From Saprospirales bacterium (GTDB lineage Bacteria > Bacteroidota > Bacteroidia > Chitinophagales > Saprospiraceae), in the NCBI GenBank assembly GCA_016711045.1, contig JADJTT010000003.1, forward strand, positions 496,001 to 560,000: a stretch of DNA of 64,000 nt, given 5' to 3'. The notes below the pieces were generated by a model. The model was not told the DNA's origin, searched no databases, and saw only the letters and a list, made by a program, of their open reading frames with translations. A program made the translations under genes and the position numbers. Shown here one piece after another: positions 9,301 through 17,819 of the stretch. The number at the start of each line of letters is the position of its first letter. Positions within the stretch are counted from its first letter, which is position 1.

Positions 9301-10867
9301 GGCCATCGGAATCAATGGTGATATTCGCGGCGGTATAGGAACCTGGGGTCACAGCGGTGGAAGCCAATTCCACGGAGCCCACTGAATTAGCCACGAGTTG
9401 AAGATTGGAAAAGAGGCCGGTTAAATCGCCTCCGGCGTTAGAGGAGGTGGTAATATCGTCGCCTGCATTGGTGTCGCCGGAGTTGGCCAGGGTGATGACG
9501 TTGCCCGATTCACTGATGGTAAGGCCGGTGCCCGCAGTGACCGTCACATTGGTGGAACCGGGGGTATTACTACTGATGATGGAAGTAACGGAGGTACCCG
9601 GAATAACGGTGAGGCTACCCTCATTGGTCGTGCTCAGATCGGCGGTGCCATTGCTTGCGGCGGTCAGGCGTCCATCGGCATCTACGGTGATGGATGCCAG
9701 CATATACGTACCCGCGTTCACATTTGTCGAAGCAATTTGGGCAGGGCCTATGGAGCCTGCGGGAACGGAAAGGACAACCTCCGTTTCCCCATCCACACTG
9801 TCATCGGCCAATGTAGCCTCAATGGTGGGAGTTGAAATAAAATTAAGTGCGTCCCGCTGGGCCATATTAAACCCTTCGTCGCGGATGACGTGTCCACCGC
9901 TGCCCCCGCCGCTACCATCGCTGGCCGAGGTAATCCGTCCATCTGCGTCCACAGTGATATTGGCCGATGAGTAGGAGCCCGGCGTTACGGGAGTGGCGGC
10001 CAGTTCTGCTGCACCGACAGCATTGGAAGCAATTTGCAGGTTGGAAAAGGTCCCAGACAGGTCGCCTCCAGCGTTGGTCGAAGTGGTGATATCATCTGCG
10101 GCGTTGGTATCGCCTGTGTTGGTCAGGGTGATCACATTTCCTGCTTCCCCTATGGTAAGGCCGGAACCTACGGCCAGGGTTACATTTGTCGAACCGGCGG
10201 TATTACTATGAATGATCGAGGAAGTGGCTGTTCCTGTTTCCACGGTAAGGCTCCCCTCATTGGTAGAGCTGGGGTCTCCGCCACCACCTCCACTGCCATT
10301 ACTCGCCGAAGTGAGTCGTCCATCCGCGTCTACAGTGATGGAAGCCAGGGTATAGGTGCCGGGAGTCACGCTGGTAGAGGCCAGTTGGTCCGGGCCTACC
10401 GCTCCATCGGGTATAGTGAAGGTCACCTCCGTTTCATTATTCGATTGGTCATTTGTAGCGATGGCCTCAATGGTGGGGGACGAAACGAAGTTGAGCGCTC
10501 CCCGTTGGGGCATACTGACCCCATCGTCGCGTATGATATGCCCCAATACAGCGGGGCCTCTGCCCAAAGAGGTAATACTTTCCCCAATCCCTAATACGAT
10601 GGAAGCCAGGCGTGAGGAGCCCTCGCTTAAAGATTTAGAAGGAATGGGGGAAAGTCGTTCCGATACAGGTATGCCCTGTACGGGGATGACGCGTGGTTGG
10701 GGTTTTTGAACCTGGACGGGGTAAACCTGCGGAATGTATTGGGGGGTGACCTCTGCTGTTGTCCGGGAGGACATTTTCTCGGAATCTGTTTTCGGTAATC
10801 CGATGGAGATGCAGGCTGCGAAAAGCACAACGATGCCAATCGTAAAAAAAAGGTAGATTTTTTTCAT
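6352..10867 (-). pseudogene. Giant tandem-repeat lipoprotein, interrupted by one frameshift
   Basis: The start at 10867 gives a signal sequence with a plausible lipobox (FAAC, Cys19). About five repeats of roughly 200 aa follow, each opening with RDEGxxMxQRxALNF and containing TYTLASITVDADGRLTSASNG and GSGLxIxEAGNVITLTNTGDT. The C-terminal 330 residues are non-repetitive, with beta-rich, concanavalin/LamG-like character. One extra G in the run 8571-8573 breaks the frame: the tandem copy 633 bases away has GG at the matching place (9205-9206). Without the extra base the gene is 1505 codons, an exact multiple of three. Composition resembles phage-tail-fibre or adhesin stalks. A surface role is inferred; the exact family is not recognised. 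It may be an intact gene with a sequencing error. Confidence 0.75.
8090..9338 (-). repeat. Near-identical 633-bp tandem repeats inside the giant gene
   Basis: Two adjacent copies about 633 bases apart are almost identical at the DNA level over several hundred bases (for example 8376-8575 against 9010-9208). Outside this pair the units have diverged to protein-level similarity. This indicates recent duplication or gene conversion. Confidence 0.8.
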
Positions 10868-10906
10868 GTTCTTAGAGGTTATAATTTGAGATGGTGCGTT
10901 GTTTAC

Positions 10907-10952
10907 AAATAGCGAGTTATACAACCCGAACAGGCTCTATAACTCGCTATTT
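10907..10952. repeat. 15-bp perfect inverted repeat upstream of the giant gene
   Basis: AAATAGCGAGTTATA (10907-10921) is repeated in inverted form at 10938-10952 with a 16-base loop. It ends 40 bases before the start codon of the repeat lipoprotein and would fold in its 5' leader. AT-rich, no T-run on the coding strand. It could be a regulatory stem or an operator. Confidence 0.5.
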
Positions 10953-11019
10953 ATACTACTCAGTTACTTATTTGGTTTTTGATATGAAAAGGCCATTATT
11001 ATAAAGATAACTGGAATTA

Positions 11020-11062
11020 TTGATAAAAAAAAGGCGCTTCCTGAAGAGAAAGCGCCTTTCGG
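11020..11062 (-). terminator. Terminator of the ribosomal protein superoperon
   Basis: On the minus strand an approximately 12-bp stem (AAAGGCGCTTTC paired with GGAAGCGCCTTT, 6-base loop) is followed by a run of T. It lies 25 bases after the rplQ stop and closes the long minus-strand operon. Confidence 0.9.
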
Positions 11063-11085
11063 ACAGGTTCAAAGATGAACCGGGT

Positions 11086-11700
11086 TTATTCGTTTGTTTT
11101 TTCTTCGTCTTCTTTTTCTTCTGTCGTGTCATCCACTTCCGGCATTTCGTCCGTAGTTTCTTCCATCGTATCCTCCACGACATCTTCCACTTCTTCGATG
11201 GTTTCTTCCACCACCACTTCTTCAACAATAGCCGTTTGAACAGTGGTTGCGGCAGCGGGAGTGCTGGCTTTGGCGCTTCCGCCTCGGCGGGTGCGTTTCT
11301 TCTTCTGGCCGGCTTGCTCTTCTCCTTTCACATTGTATACTTCGTTGAAGTCAACCAATTCAATCATAGCCATTTCGGCTGCATCTCCACGACGAAAGCC
11401 CGTTTTGATGACACGTACATATCCACCCGGGCGGTCACCTACTTTAGCGGCAACGGGGCCAAATAATTCCTTGATCGCTTCTTTGTTTTGCAAATAGGAA
11501 AAAACAACCCGACGGGAATGGGTGGTATTTTCTTTAGACTTGGTGATAATCGGCTCAATAAATTGGCGCAGGGAACGGGCCTTGGCCAGCGTAGTATTGA
11601 TGCGCTTATGCTCGATGAGCGAAATGGCCAGGTTTCGAAGCAGCGCTTTGCGGTGCTCGGATGTCCGGCCGAGATGGTTTACTTTTTTACCGTGTCGCAT
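11086..11700 (-). CDS. rplQ: 50S ribosomal protein L17 with long acidic tail
   Basis: The N-terminal 115 residues are a standard bacterial L17 (MRHGKKVNHLGRTSEHRKAL start, RINTTLAKA block, RVIKTGFRRGDAAEMAMIEL block). The protein reaches 204 aa because of an extra 80-residue tail. The tail is a short basic patch (KKKRTRRGG), an Ala/Thr linker, then a stretch made mostly of Glu, Asp, Val and Thr. The usual length is 115-140 aa. Last gene of the operon, before the terminator. The tail is presumably disordered and on the ribosome surface near the exit tunnel; its role is unknown. Confidence 0.95.
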   Translation of the reverse strand: MRHGKKVNHLGRTSEHRKALLRNLAISLIEHKRINTTLAKARSLRQFIEPIITKSKENTTHSRRVVFSYLQNKEAIKELFGPVAAKVGDRPGGYVRVIKTGFRRGDAAEMAMIELVDFNEVYNVKGEEQAGQKKKRTRRGGSAKASTPAAATTVQTAIVEEVVVEETIEEVEDVVEDTMEETTDEMPEVDDTTEEKEDEEKTNE

Positions 11701-11809
11701 GGTAAGTGATTTAATCAGATGAACTTCGCAACACCAGAATAGTCGGATACGGCGCCGACGGGTAATTCCGGTTATTGCAATACAATTATGTGTTGTGTTG
11801 CCGTAATGC

Positions 11810-12808
11810 TTATTCTTCGTCCAGCTTGTACTTCGACAGATCCATGCCGAAAGTCAGGCCTTTATCCTGCAGGAGTTCTTCAATTTCGACGAGGGATTTT
11901 TTCCCAAAGTTGCGAAATTTGAGGAGCTCGTGTGTGTCGTAGCGAACCAACTCAGCCAGGGTGTTGATCTTAGCTGCTTTGAGGCAGTTGTAGGCCCGCA
12001 CAGAGAGGTCGAGGTCTTCCAGGGATGTTTTGAGCAGTTTGCGCATGTGGAGGATATGCTCATCCACGATATCGTCTTGTCTGCTGGTGGCATCGTCGAA
12101 GGTGATGTTCTCATCGGTGATCAGCATAAGATGCTGGATGAGAATGCGGGAAGCTTCTTTAATCGCTTCTTCCGGGTGAATGGTCCCGTCGGTTTTGACA
12201 ACGATATTGAGTTTCTCGTAGTCGGTACGCTGCCCTACACGGGTATTCTCGATCAGGTAGGAAACGTTCTTGATCGGGGTGTAGATCGCATCAATTGGCA
12301 CGACGCCAATAGGTGCATCTTTAGGCAGATTTTCGTCGGCAGGTACATAGCCACGTCCTTTTGTCACCGTCAATTCGAGTTCGAGGTTGACATGAGGTTC
12401 CATATGGCATATTTCCAGGTCGGGGTTCATCACCTTAAACACATTGGTGTGTTCCTCTATATCCCCGGCTTTAAATACTTCTTTACCGGTAATGGTAAGG
12501 TAGATTTTTTCGCTGGAGACGTCTTCGTCCTGAATAAGTTGTTTCAGGCGGATCTGTTTGATGTTGAGCAAGATATCGACCACATCTTCCACGACGCCTT
12601 TGATGGTGGAAAACTCATGATCGACACCTGCAATGCGTACGGCCGAAATAGCAAAGCCCTCCAGGGAGGAGAGCAGTACCCGGCGCAGGGAATTCCCCAC
12701 GGTTTGGCCGAAGCCAGGTTCCAGGGGTTTGAATTCGAATATCCCTTCGAAATCGTCTGCTTTTTGCATTACGATCTTGTCGGGTTTCTGAAAATTCAGG
12801 ATACTCAT
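11810..12808 (-). CDS. rpoA: RNA polymerase alpha subunit
   Basis: 332 aa. The N-terminal dimerisation domain holds NSLRRVLLSSLEG (residues about 37-49) and GYVPADENLP. The C-terminal helix-hairpin-helix domain (about 255-325) includes SVRAYNCLKAAKINTLAELV and FGKKSLVEIEELL, which contact UP elements and activators. Normal length for Bacteroidota. It sits between rpsD and rplQ, the usual alpha-operon order. The 171-base spacer on its 5' side carries a long stem-loop. Confidence 0.98.
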   Translation of the reverse strand: MSILNFQKPDKIVMQKADDFEGIFEFKPLEPGFGQTVGNSLRRVLLSSLEGFAISAVRIAGVDHEFSTIKGVVEDVVDILLNIKQIRLKQLIQDEDVSSEKIYLTITGKEVFKAGDIEEHTNVFKVMNPDLEICHMEPHVNLELELTVTKGRGYVPADENLPKDAPIGVVPIDAIYTPIKNVSYLIENTRVGQRTDYEKLNIVVKTDGTIHPEEAIKEASRILIQHLMLITDENITFDDATSRQDDIVDEHILHMRKLLKTSLEDLDLSVRAYNCLKAAKINTLAELVRYDTHELLKFRNFGKKSLVEIEELLQDKGLTFGMDLSKYKLDEE

Positions 12809-12893
12809 AGATGAATTGCTGCTGTTTAGAAATGATTCAGGGCAGTCGAAGAGAGCGGTTACGTGGGTTGGCTATAGGGTTTTACGAAAATGC

Positions 12894-12968
12894 GAATCGA
12901 ATTCATTCCGGTGGTCAACAGGCACTGATAAATGCCGGAGTGAACGGGAACCGGGATGAATTCGACTC
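12894..12968 (-). promoter_or_regulatory. Long stem-loop in the rpsD-rpoA spacer
   Basis: 18-base arms 12894-12911 and 12951-12968 pair with two mismatches (one can be G-U), enclosing a 39-base loop. The core of each arm is the sequence CGAATTCAT or its complement. It lies between rpsD and rpoA in a spacer that is unusually long for this operon. A control or RNA-processing site is possible. Confidence 0.45.
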
Positions 12969-12979
12969 TGGTAAGACCC

Positions 12980-13591
12980 TTATTTCGAGTACAATTCGAC
13001 GATCAGTTGTTCGTTGATCTTTTCCGGGATATTTTCCCGTTCGGGGAAGGCTACAAAAGTACCTTCCAGTTTTTCAGGATTGAATTCCAGCCAGGGAAAC
13101 CTGCGGGAATCCACCTTGCGGCTTACATTATCTGCAATTACGCCCAGGTTTTGGGATTTTCCACGCACCCCTACCACGTCTCCCGGACGCAGTTGGAAAG
13201 AGGCGATATTGGTGATGATCCCATTGACCGTAATATGGCGGTGACCTACCAGCTGACGTGCGGCGCGGCGGGTGGGGGCGATCCCCATACGAAACACCGT
13301 ATTGTCCAGGCGGGCTTCCAGGAACTGGAGCAGTACGGTACCTGTGATACCACCTTTCCGGTGTGCCTTGTCAAACAGGTTGCGGAACTGCCGCTCCAAT
13401 ACGCCATAGGTATATTTCACCTTTTGCTTTTCGAGCAACTGGATCGCATAGTCTGAGCGCTGCCGGCGGCGGCGCGTATTGCCATGCATACCCGGGGGGT
13501 ATTTTTTCTTTTCGAACGCTTTGCTGGGCCCGAAAATGGCTTCTCCAAACGCCCTCGATTTCTTCGTTCTTGGTCCAGTATATCTTGCCAT
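12980..13591 (-). CDS. rpsD: 30S ribosomal protein S4
   Basis: 203 aa, full length. It starts MARYTGPRTKKSRAFGEAIF, and the S4 RNA-binding domain lies near residues 95-155 (LEARLDNTVFRMG, RRAARQLVGHRHITVNG). No zinc-type CxxC motif in the N-terminus, so it is the zinc-free form. A primary 16S rRNA binder and, in many bacteria, the translational repressor of the alpha operon. Followed by a 171-base spacer with a stem-loop before rpoA. Confidence 0.98.
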   Translation of the reverse strand: MARYTGPRTKKSRAFGEAIFGPSKAFEKKKYPPGMHGNTRRRRQRSDYAIQLLEKQKVKYTYGVLERQFRNLFDKAHRKGGITGTVLLQFLEARLDNTVFRMGIAPTRRAARQLVGHRHITVNGIITNIASFQLRPGDVVGVRGKSQNLGVIADNVSRKVDSRRFPWLEFNPEKLEGTFVAFPERENIPEKINEQLIVELYSK

Positions 13592-13637
13592 TCTGACAGA
13601 AATTAAGATAGAGTTTTCAAAAAAAGTACACCAAAAA

Positions 13638-14039
13638 TTATACGCGTCTGCGTTTCGGCGGGCGGCAACCGTTGTGTGGTACCGGAGTCACGTCCTTGAT
13701 CCGGGTCACTTTGATCCCGGAGGAGTCAATACCACGGATAGCGGCTTCCCGTCCGGAACCGGGCCCTTTGACGAACACCTCTGCGAAGCGCAACCCTGCG
13801 TCATGCGCAGTCTTGGCCGCATCTGCCGCAGCGATCTGGGCAGCATAAGGCGTATTCTTCTTCGAGCCCCGGAATCCTGCCTTACCAGCAGTAGCCCAGG
13901 AAATCACATCGCCGTTCTTATTGGTGATGGAAATAATAATGTTATTAAAAGAAGCCTGGATAAAAGCCATCCCTTCCGGATCTACTTTAACCTTTCTCTT
14001 TTTAACCTTTGCGGATGCTCCTTTTTTACCTTTTGCCAT
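13638..14039 (-). CDS. rpsK: 30S ribosomal protein S11
   Basis: 133 aa. Family motifs include FIQASFNNIIISITNKNGDVISWATAGK-like and GPGSGREAAIRG, then VTRIKDVTPVPHNGCRPPKRRRV at the C-terminus. The N-terminus has a short Lys/Ala-rich extension. Forms part of the 30S platform next to the mRNA exit. Lies between rpsM and rpsD as expected. Confidence 0.98.
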   Translation of the reverse strand: MAKGKKGASAKVKKRKVKVDPEGMAFIQASFNNIIISITNKNGDVISWATAGKAGFRGSKKNTPYAAQIAAADAAKTAHDAGLRFAEVFVKGPGSGREAAIRGIDSSGIKVTRIKDVTPVPHNGCRPPKRRRV

Positions 14040-14125
14040 GGAGTTGCAATTTTAAACCTGGTTCAATCTGCTTGGCGATTACGCGCAAATATTTATAAAA
14101 TACTGCCGGAACATGCCGTCAGTGA

Positions 14126-14503
14126 TTATTTCGTTACTTTTTTCTTACCGGCAACCGTCTTACGCTTCCCTTTACGGGTACGGGCGTTGGTACGAGTGCG
14201 TTGGCCTCTGGTCGGAAGGCCTTTCCTGTGGCGAAGACCCCGATAGGAGGCGATATCCATCAGGCGCTTGATGTTCATCTGAACTTCCGAGCGCAATTCC
14301 CCTTCCACCTTGTAATCTTCCTGGATGATCCGGGAAATGTTGCGCACATTGTCGTCCGACCAATCTTGCACTTTTACATCTTCACTGATCTCCGCTTTAT
14401 GGAGAATTTCCCGGGCACGGGAATTCCCAATTCCAAAGATGTAGGTCAAACCGATGATACCTCTTTTGTTACGGGGTAAGTCAACACCTGCAATACGAGC
14501 CAT
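14126..14503 (-). CDS. rpsM: 30S ribosomal protein S13
   Basis: 125 aa. N-terminus MARIAGVDLPRNKRGIIGLT, helix-two-turn-helix core, GLRHRKGLPTRGQRTRTNAR near the end, and a basic C-terminal tail (KGKRKTVAGKKKVTK) that reaches the P-site tRNA. Follows rpmJ and precedes rpsK in the usual order. Confidence 0.98.
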   Translation of the reverse strand: MARIAGVDLPRNKRGIIGLTYIFGIGNSRAREILHKAEISEDVKVQDWSDDNVRNISRIIQEDYKVEGELRSEVQMNIKRLMDIASYRGLRHRKGLPTRGQRTRTNARTRKGKRKTVAGKKKVTK

Positions 14504-14545
14504 ATGCTATGTTATTTATTTCGTCTACAAGACCGGAATACCGGC

Positions 14546-14662
14546 TTAACCCTGACGCTGTTTAAACCGCGGGTTCTTCTTATTAATGATATAAATCCTG
14601 CCTTTTCTCCGCACGATCTTACAGTCGGCGGTACGTTTCTTTACAGAAGGTCTTACTTTCAT
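14546..14662 (-). CDS. rpmJ: 50S ribosomal protein L36, zinc-free form
   Basis: 38 aa. It starts MKVRPSVKKRTADCKIVRRK and ends RFKQRQG, the L36 pattern at exact family length. Three of the four canonical zinc ligands are replaced (positions 11, 27 and 33 are Thr, Asn and Phe; only Cys14 remains), so this is the zinc-independent C-minus type. Located between infA and rpsM as in most bacteria. Confidence 0.96.
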   Translation of the reverse strand: MKVRPSVKKRTADCKIVRRKGRIYIINKKNPRFKQRQG

Positions 14663-14686
14663 GGCGCAAGGTTTTGTCTCTTGAGT

Positions 14687-14905
14687 TTACTTGTACCGAT
14701 AAATTATCCGGCCACGCGATAGATCATAAGGGGACATTTCTACTGAAACTTTATCTCCTGGAAGTATCCGGATGTAGTTCATTCGCATCTTTCCAGAAAT
14801 AGTGGCAATAATACTGTGCCCGTTTTCCAATCTTACACGGAACATGGCATTGGAAAGTGCCTCTTCGATTGTTCCGTCTTGCTTGATCAACGCTTTTTTG
14901 GCCAT
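14687..14905 (-). CDS. infA: Translation initiation factor IF-1
   Basis: The start at 14905 gives 72 aa beginning MAKKALIKQDG, the family length; an in-frame ATG at 14926 would add seven atypical residues. The OB-fold is shown by EALSNAMFRVRLENGH, GKMRMNYIRILPGDKV and a C-terminal YDLSRGRIIYRYK. Binds the 30S A site during initiation. A TATCTTTG -7 element just upstream suggests an internal promoter. Confidence 0.96.
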   Translation of the reverse strand: MAKKALIKQDGTIEEALSNAMFRVRLENGHSIIATISGKMRMNYIRILPGDKVSVEMSPYDLSRGRIIYRYK

Positions 14906-14923
14906 ATAAAAATTTTCGGAGTG

Positions 14924-14931
14924 CAAAGATA
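14924..14931 (-). promoter_or_regulatory. Candidate internal promoter -7 box before infA
   Basis: Minus-strand TATCTTTG matches TAnnTTTG. It is placed so that the transcript would begin about 10 bases before the infA start. No good -33 box is visible. Confidence 0.4.
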
Positions 14932-14984
14932 TGGTTTTTTGTAAAATTTTCGCACTCTTTTTTGCTGCTTTCTTTACTTTCCGC

Positions 14985-15803
14985 TTACAAAGCCGGATTC
15001 AACACGTCCACGGGCTTCAATTCCTTATTTTTCCTGACCTCTTCCTCTATCCCGGAATGGTCGCTAAGAATATCAGCTCCTTCCTTCCGCACGGTAATCG
15101 TGTGCTCGTAATGTGCAGCAACCTTACGGTCCCGGGCAATAACAGTCCAGCCATCTTCGGCATGGGTCACTTCTTTTTTACCCATATTAACCATCGGTTC
15201 GATGGCAATAACCAGGCCTTCCTGCAATTTCACACCCCTGCCCCGTTTGCCGTAATTAGGCACCTCCGGTTCTTCGTGGAGGTTTTTCCCGATTCCATGG
15301 CCCACCAATTCGCGCACCACCCCATAGTGATGCCTGCGTTCGACATATTCCTGAATGGCATAACCGATATCGCCAAGGCGGTTGCCTGGAATAGCCTGCT
15401 CAATGCCCAGGTAAAGCGACGTATTGGTAACCCGCAGGAGGGTTATTACGTCCTCCTTCACATCGCCAAGGGCAAACGTATAGGCACTATCGCCAAAATA
15501 ACCGTTCCAGTAAACCCCACAATCTACCGACACCACATCTCCGTCGCGGAATTCCGCTTTGGAAGGGATGCCGTGCACCACCGCTTCGTTGGGCGAGATG
15601 CAGAGAGAAGCAGGGAATCCCCGGTATCCTTTGAAACCGGGATTTGCACGATGATCACGGATAAACGTCTCCGCTTCCTTATCCAGTTGCAAACCTGTGA
15701 CCCCGGGGCGAATCAGGCTCGCCACGTGAGCCAGGGTTTTGCAAACCAGCAGGCAGCTTTCCCGAATAAGTACTATTTCTTCCTCCGTTTTATAAAAGAT
15801 CAT
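14985..15803 (-). CDS. map: Methionine aminopeptidase, type I
   Basis: 272 aa pita-bread metallopeptidase that removes the initiator Met. The ligand motifs are all present: an early His (VVHGIP), VSVDCGVYWNGYFGDSA with both Asp ligands, the His-containing ELVGHGIGKNLHEEP, and the Glu ligands in VIAIEPMVN and the late YEHTITV region. Lies between secY and infA, with a 145-base spacer on the secY side. adk, often found here, is absent. Confidence 0.97.
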   Translation of the reverse strand: MIFYKTEEEIVLIRESCLLVCKTLAHVASLIRPGVTGLQLDKEAETFIRDHRANPGFKGYRGFPASLCISPNEAVVHGIPSKAEFRDGDVVSVDCGVYWNGYFGDSAYTFALGDVKEDVITLLRVTNTSLYLGIEQAIPGNRLGDIGYAIQEYVERRHHYGVVRELVGHGIGKNLHEEPEVPNYGKRGRGVKLQEGLVIAIEPMVNMGKKEVTHAEDGWTVIARDRKVAAHYEHTITVRKEGADILSDHSGIEEEVRKNKELKPVDVLNPAL

Positions 15804-15948
15804 CGTTATTTCCTTTCCGCCGCAAATGCAAACGGATGTAAAACAGCCGTGCCGTCAGGAGGAATTTCAATTTGTCGGTCTTTCCGATCCTGCCGGCACG
15901 GCCTATTGTTTTTATTGATCAGCAATGGAAGGGTGGCATACCACTCCA

Positions 15949-17319
15949 TTACATGTTTGCTCCAAGGCCCTGCATCCGGCTTCTGCCCTGAATGCGTCCT
16001 GATTTGACCAGACCATCGTATCTGCGCATCAGGAGGTGGCTTTCAATCTGCTGCAGTGTATCGAGCACAACGGCTACGAGGATAAGCAGCGAGGTACCAC
16101 CGAAGAAAATGGCCAGCGAGGGGTTCACGCCAAACGCCACGGCAACAGCCGGGAGCACAGCGATAAGACCCAGGATGATCGATCCCGGCAGTGTAATTCG
16201 GGTAGTGATCGCATCGATAAAATCGGCGGTCGGCTTGCCCGGCTTGATACCCGGTATGAATGCGTTTTGGCGCTTCAAATAATCGGCATATTGCGTGGGG
16301 TTAACCAACAATGCCGTATATACATACGTAAAAATGACAACCATGAAAAAGGTGATCACGCTGGCCCAGAACGAAAACGGAGAAGACAGCGACTGCAACC
16401 AGGTCTGCGACATCGCATTGGGGTCATTACCTGCGATAAATTGCGCGATCGTTACCGGCAGGAACATCAGGGCCTGGGCAAAGATGATCGGCATCACCCC
16501 TGCGGCATTGACTTTGAGCGGGATATAGTCGCGTGCGCCGGCAACCGGCATATTGGAAGCGCCCCGGCCCACCATTCGCTTGGCGAATTGGATCGGAATT
16601 TTTCGCACCCCTTGTACGACCATGATCGTGGCCAGGATAATCAGGAATAACATAGCCAACTCGATCACGAAGATAAACAAGCCGTTGGATTCCAATTGCA
16701 GCGAGAATTCAGCCACGAGCGCCAATGGCAAGCGCGAGATAATACCTACGGTGATCAAAAGCGATACCCCGTTTCCAATCCCGCGATCCGTGATGCGTTC
16801 ACCGAGCCACATGGCAAAAACAGTACCGGCTGAAAGGGTAATAATATTCGAGATCCAGAAGATACCCTGGGGCACCGAAGGATCAACTGCTCCTTGCGCA
16901 CGCAAGTAAGTGAGATAAGCGCCCCCTTGTACCAAGGTAATAGCCAGGGTAAGCAGGCGGGTGATCTGGTTGAGTTTTTTGCGGCCGCTTTCCCCTTCTT
17001 TTTGCTGAAGGCGCTGGAAATAGGGCACTGCAAAACCCAGCAGCTGCACGATAATAGAGGCGGTAATATAGGGCATAATACCCAGCGCCATAATGGACGC
17101 ATTCTTGAACGCACCTCCGGTAAAGATGTTGATAAGCCCCAGCAAATCATTGGCATTTTGCGTGGGGTTGTCCATTTTTGAGGCAATCACACCCGGAAGC
17201 ACAATGAACGTCGCCAAACGGAAAACGCCCAGCAAGCCGAGCGTAAAGAGAATCCGCGTGCGGAGTTCCTTGATTTTCCAAATATTCTTAAGCGTATTGA
17301 TGAACCGTTTCATCGGCAA
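15949..17319 (-). CDS. secY: Preprotein translocase subunit SecY
   Basis: 456 aa with about ten membrane segments. The N-terminal KELRTRILFTLGLLGVFRLATFI and plug-region glycines, FAVPYFQRLQQKEGESGRKK after helix 2, and the C-terminal cytoplasmic loop RRYDGLVKSGRIQGR are all family features. Forms the core Sec channel with SecE and SecG. Its start lies 3 bases after the rplO stop, suggesting coupled translation. An ATG two codons downstream (MKRF) is an equally good start. Confidence 0.97.
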   Translation of the reverse strand: MPMKRFINTLKNIWKIKELRTRILFTLGLLGVFRLATFIVLPGVIASKMDNPTQNANDLLGLINIFTGGAFKNASIMALGIMPYITASIIVQLLGFAVPYFQRLQQKEGESGRKKLNQITRLLTLAITLVQGGAYLTYLRAQGAVDPSVPQGIFWISNIITLSAGTVFAMWLGERITDRGIGNGVSLLITVGIISRLPLALVAEFSLQLESNGLFIFVIELAMLFLIILATIMVVQGVRKIPIQFAKRMVGRGASNMPVAGARDYIPLKVNAAGVMPIIFAQALMFLPVTIAQFIAGNDPNAMSQTWLQSLSSPFSFWASVITFFMVVIFTYVYTALLVNPTQYADYLKRQNAFIPGIKPGKPTADFIDAITTRITLPGSIILGLIAVLPAVAVAFGVNPSLAIFFGGTSLLILVAVVLDTLQQIESHLLMRRYDGLVKSGRIQGRSRMQGLGANM

Positions 17320-17322
17320 ATT

Positions 17323-17766
17323 TTAAACGAGGTTTACACTCCCACCTTTTTCTTCGATGGCTTGCTTGGCGGCTGCAGAGCAGGCATGCGCCGATACTGT
17401 CAATGCGGCATTCAGATCTCCGTGAGCAAGGATCTTCACCTTGTCGCCTTTTCCGACTACGCCATTGGATATCAGCCATTCCAGGTCGATCGTAGTGACC
17501 TGGAATTTTTCGGACATAGCTTGCAGGCGTGCCAGGTTCATCGGGACATATTCCACGCGGTTGACATTTTTGAAGCCTCGCTTAGGAAGGCGCATCTGCA
17601 GCGGCATCTGTCCCCCTTCGAAGTTTCTTTTATCCTTGTGACCCGCGCGGGATTTATCCCCTTTGTGTCCACGTCCGGCTGTGCTGCCCCCTGAGCCTTG
17701 TCCACGAGCTACCCGCTTACGAGCGCGTACTGATCCTTTTGCCGGTTTGAGATTATGCAGTTCCAT
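17323..17766 (-). CDS. rplO: 50S ribosomal protein L15
   Basis: 147 aa. It begins MELHNLKPAKGSVRARKRVARGQGSG in outline and has the glycine-rich GSTAGRGHKGDKSRAG segment and the C-terminal SAHACSAAAKQAIEEKGGSV typical of L15. Sits directly before secY, as in the spc operon of most bacteria. Confidence 0.97.
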   Translation of the reverse strand: MELHNLKPAKGSVRARKRVARGQGSGGSTAGRGHKGDKSRAGHKDKRNFEGGQMPLQMRLPKRGFKNVNRVEYVPMNLARLQAMSEKFQVTTIDLEWLISNGVVGKGDKVKILAHGDLNAALTVSAHACSAAAKQAIEEKGGSVNLV

Positions 17767-17819
17767 TGCACAATTATTTTTACGGAGTTCTCCCGGAGGA
17801 GTAACTCAGTGGTGAATAC

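Noticed and set aside
8090..9974. Plus-strand frames of 189-220 codons within the repeat gene
   Set aside because: They recur because the underlying repeat recurs; composition is Ser/Val/Ala low complexity, and the minus-strand frame carries the meaningful repeats.
7400..10400. CRISPR array suggested by regular repeats
   Set aside because: The unit is hundreds of bases long and coding, with no short repeat-spacer pattern and no cas gene in the window.
11930..12814. 294-codon frame opposite rpoA
   Set aside because: It is a shadow of the conserved rpoA frame and has no independent start context.
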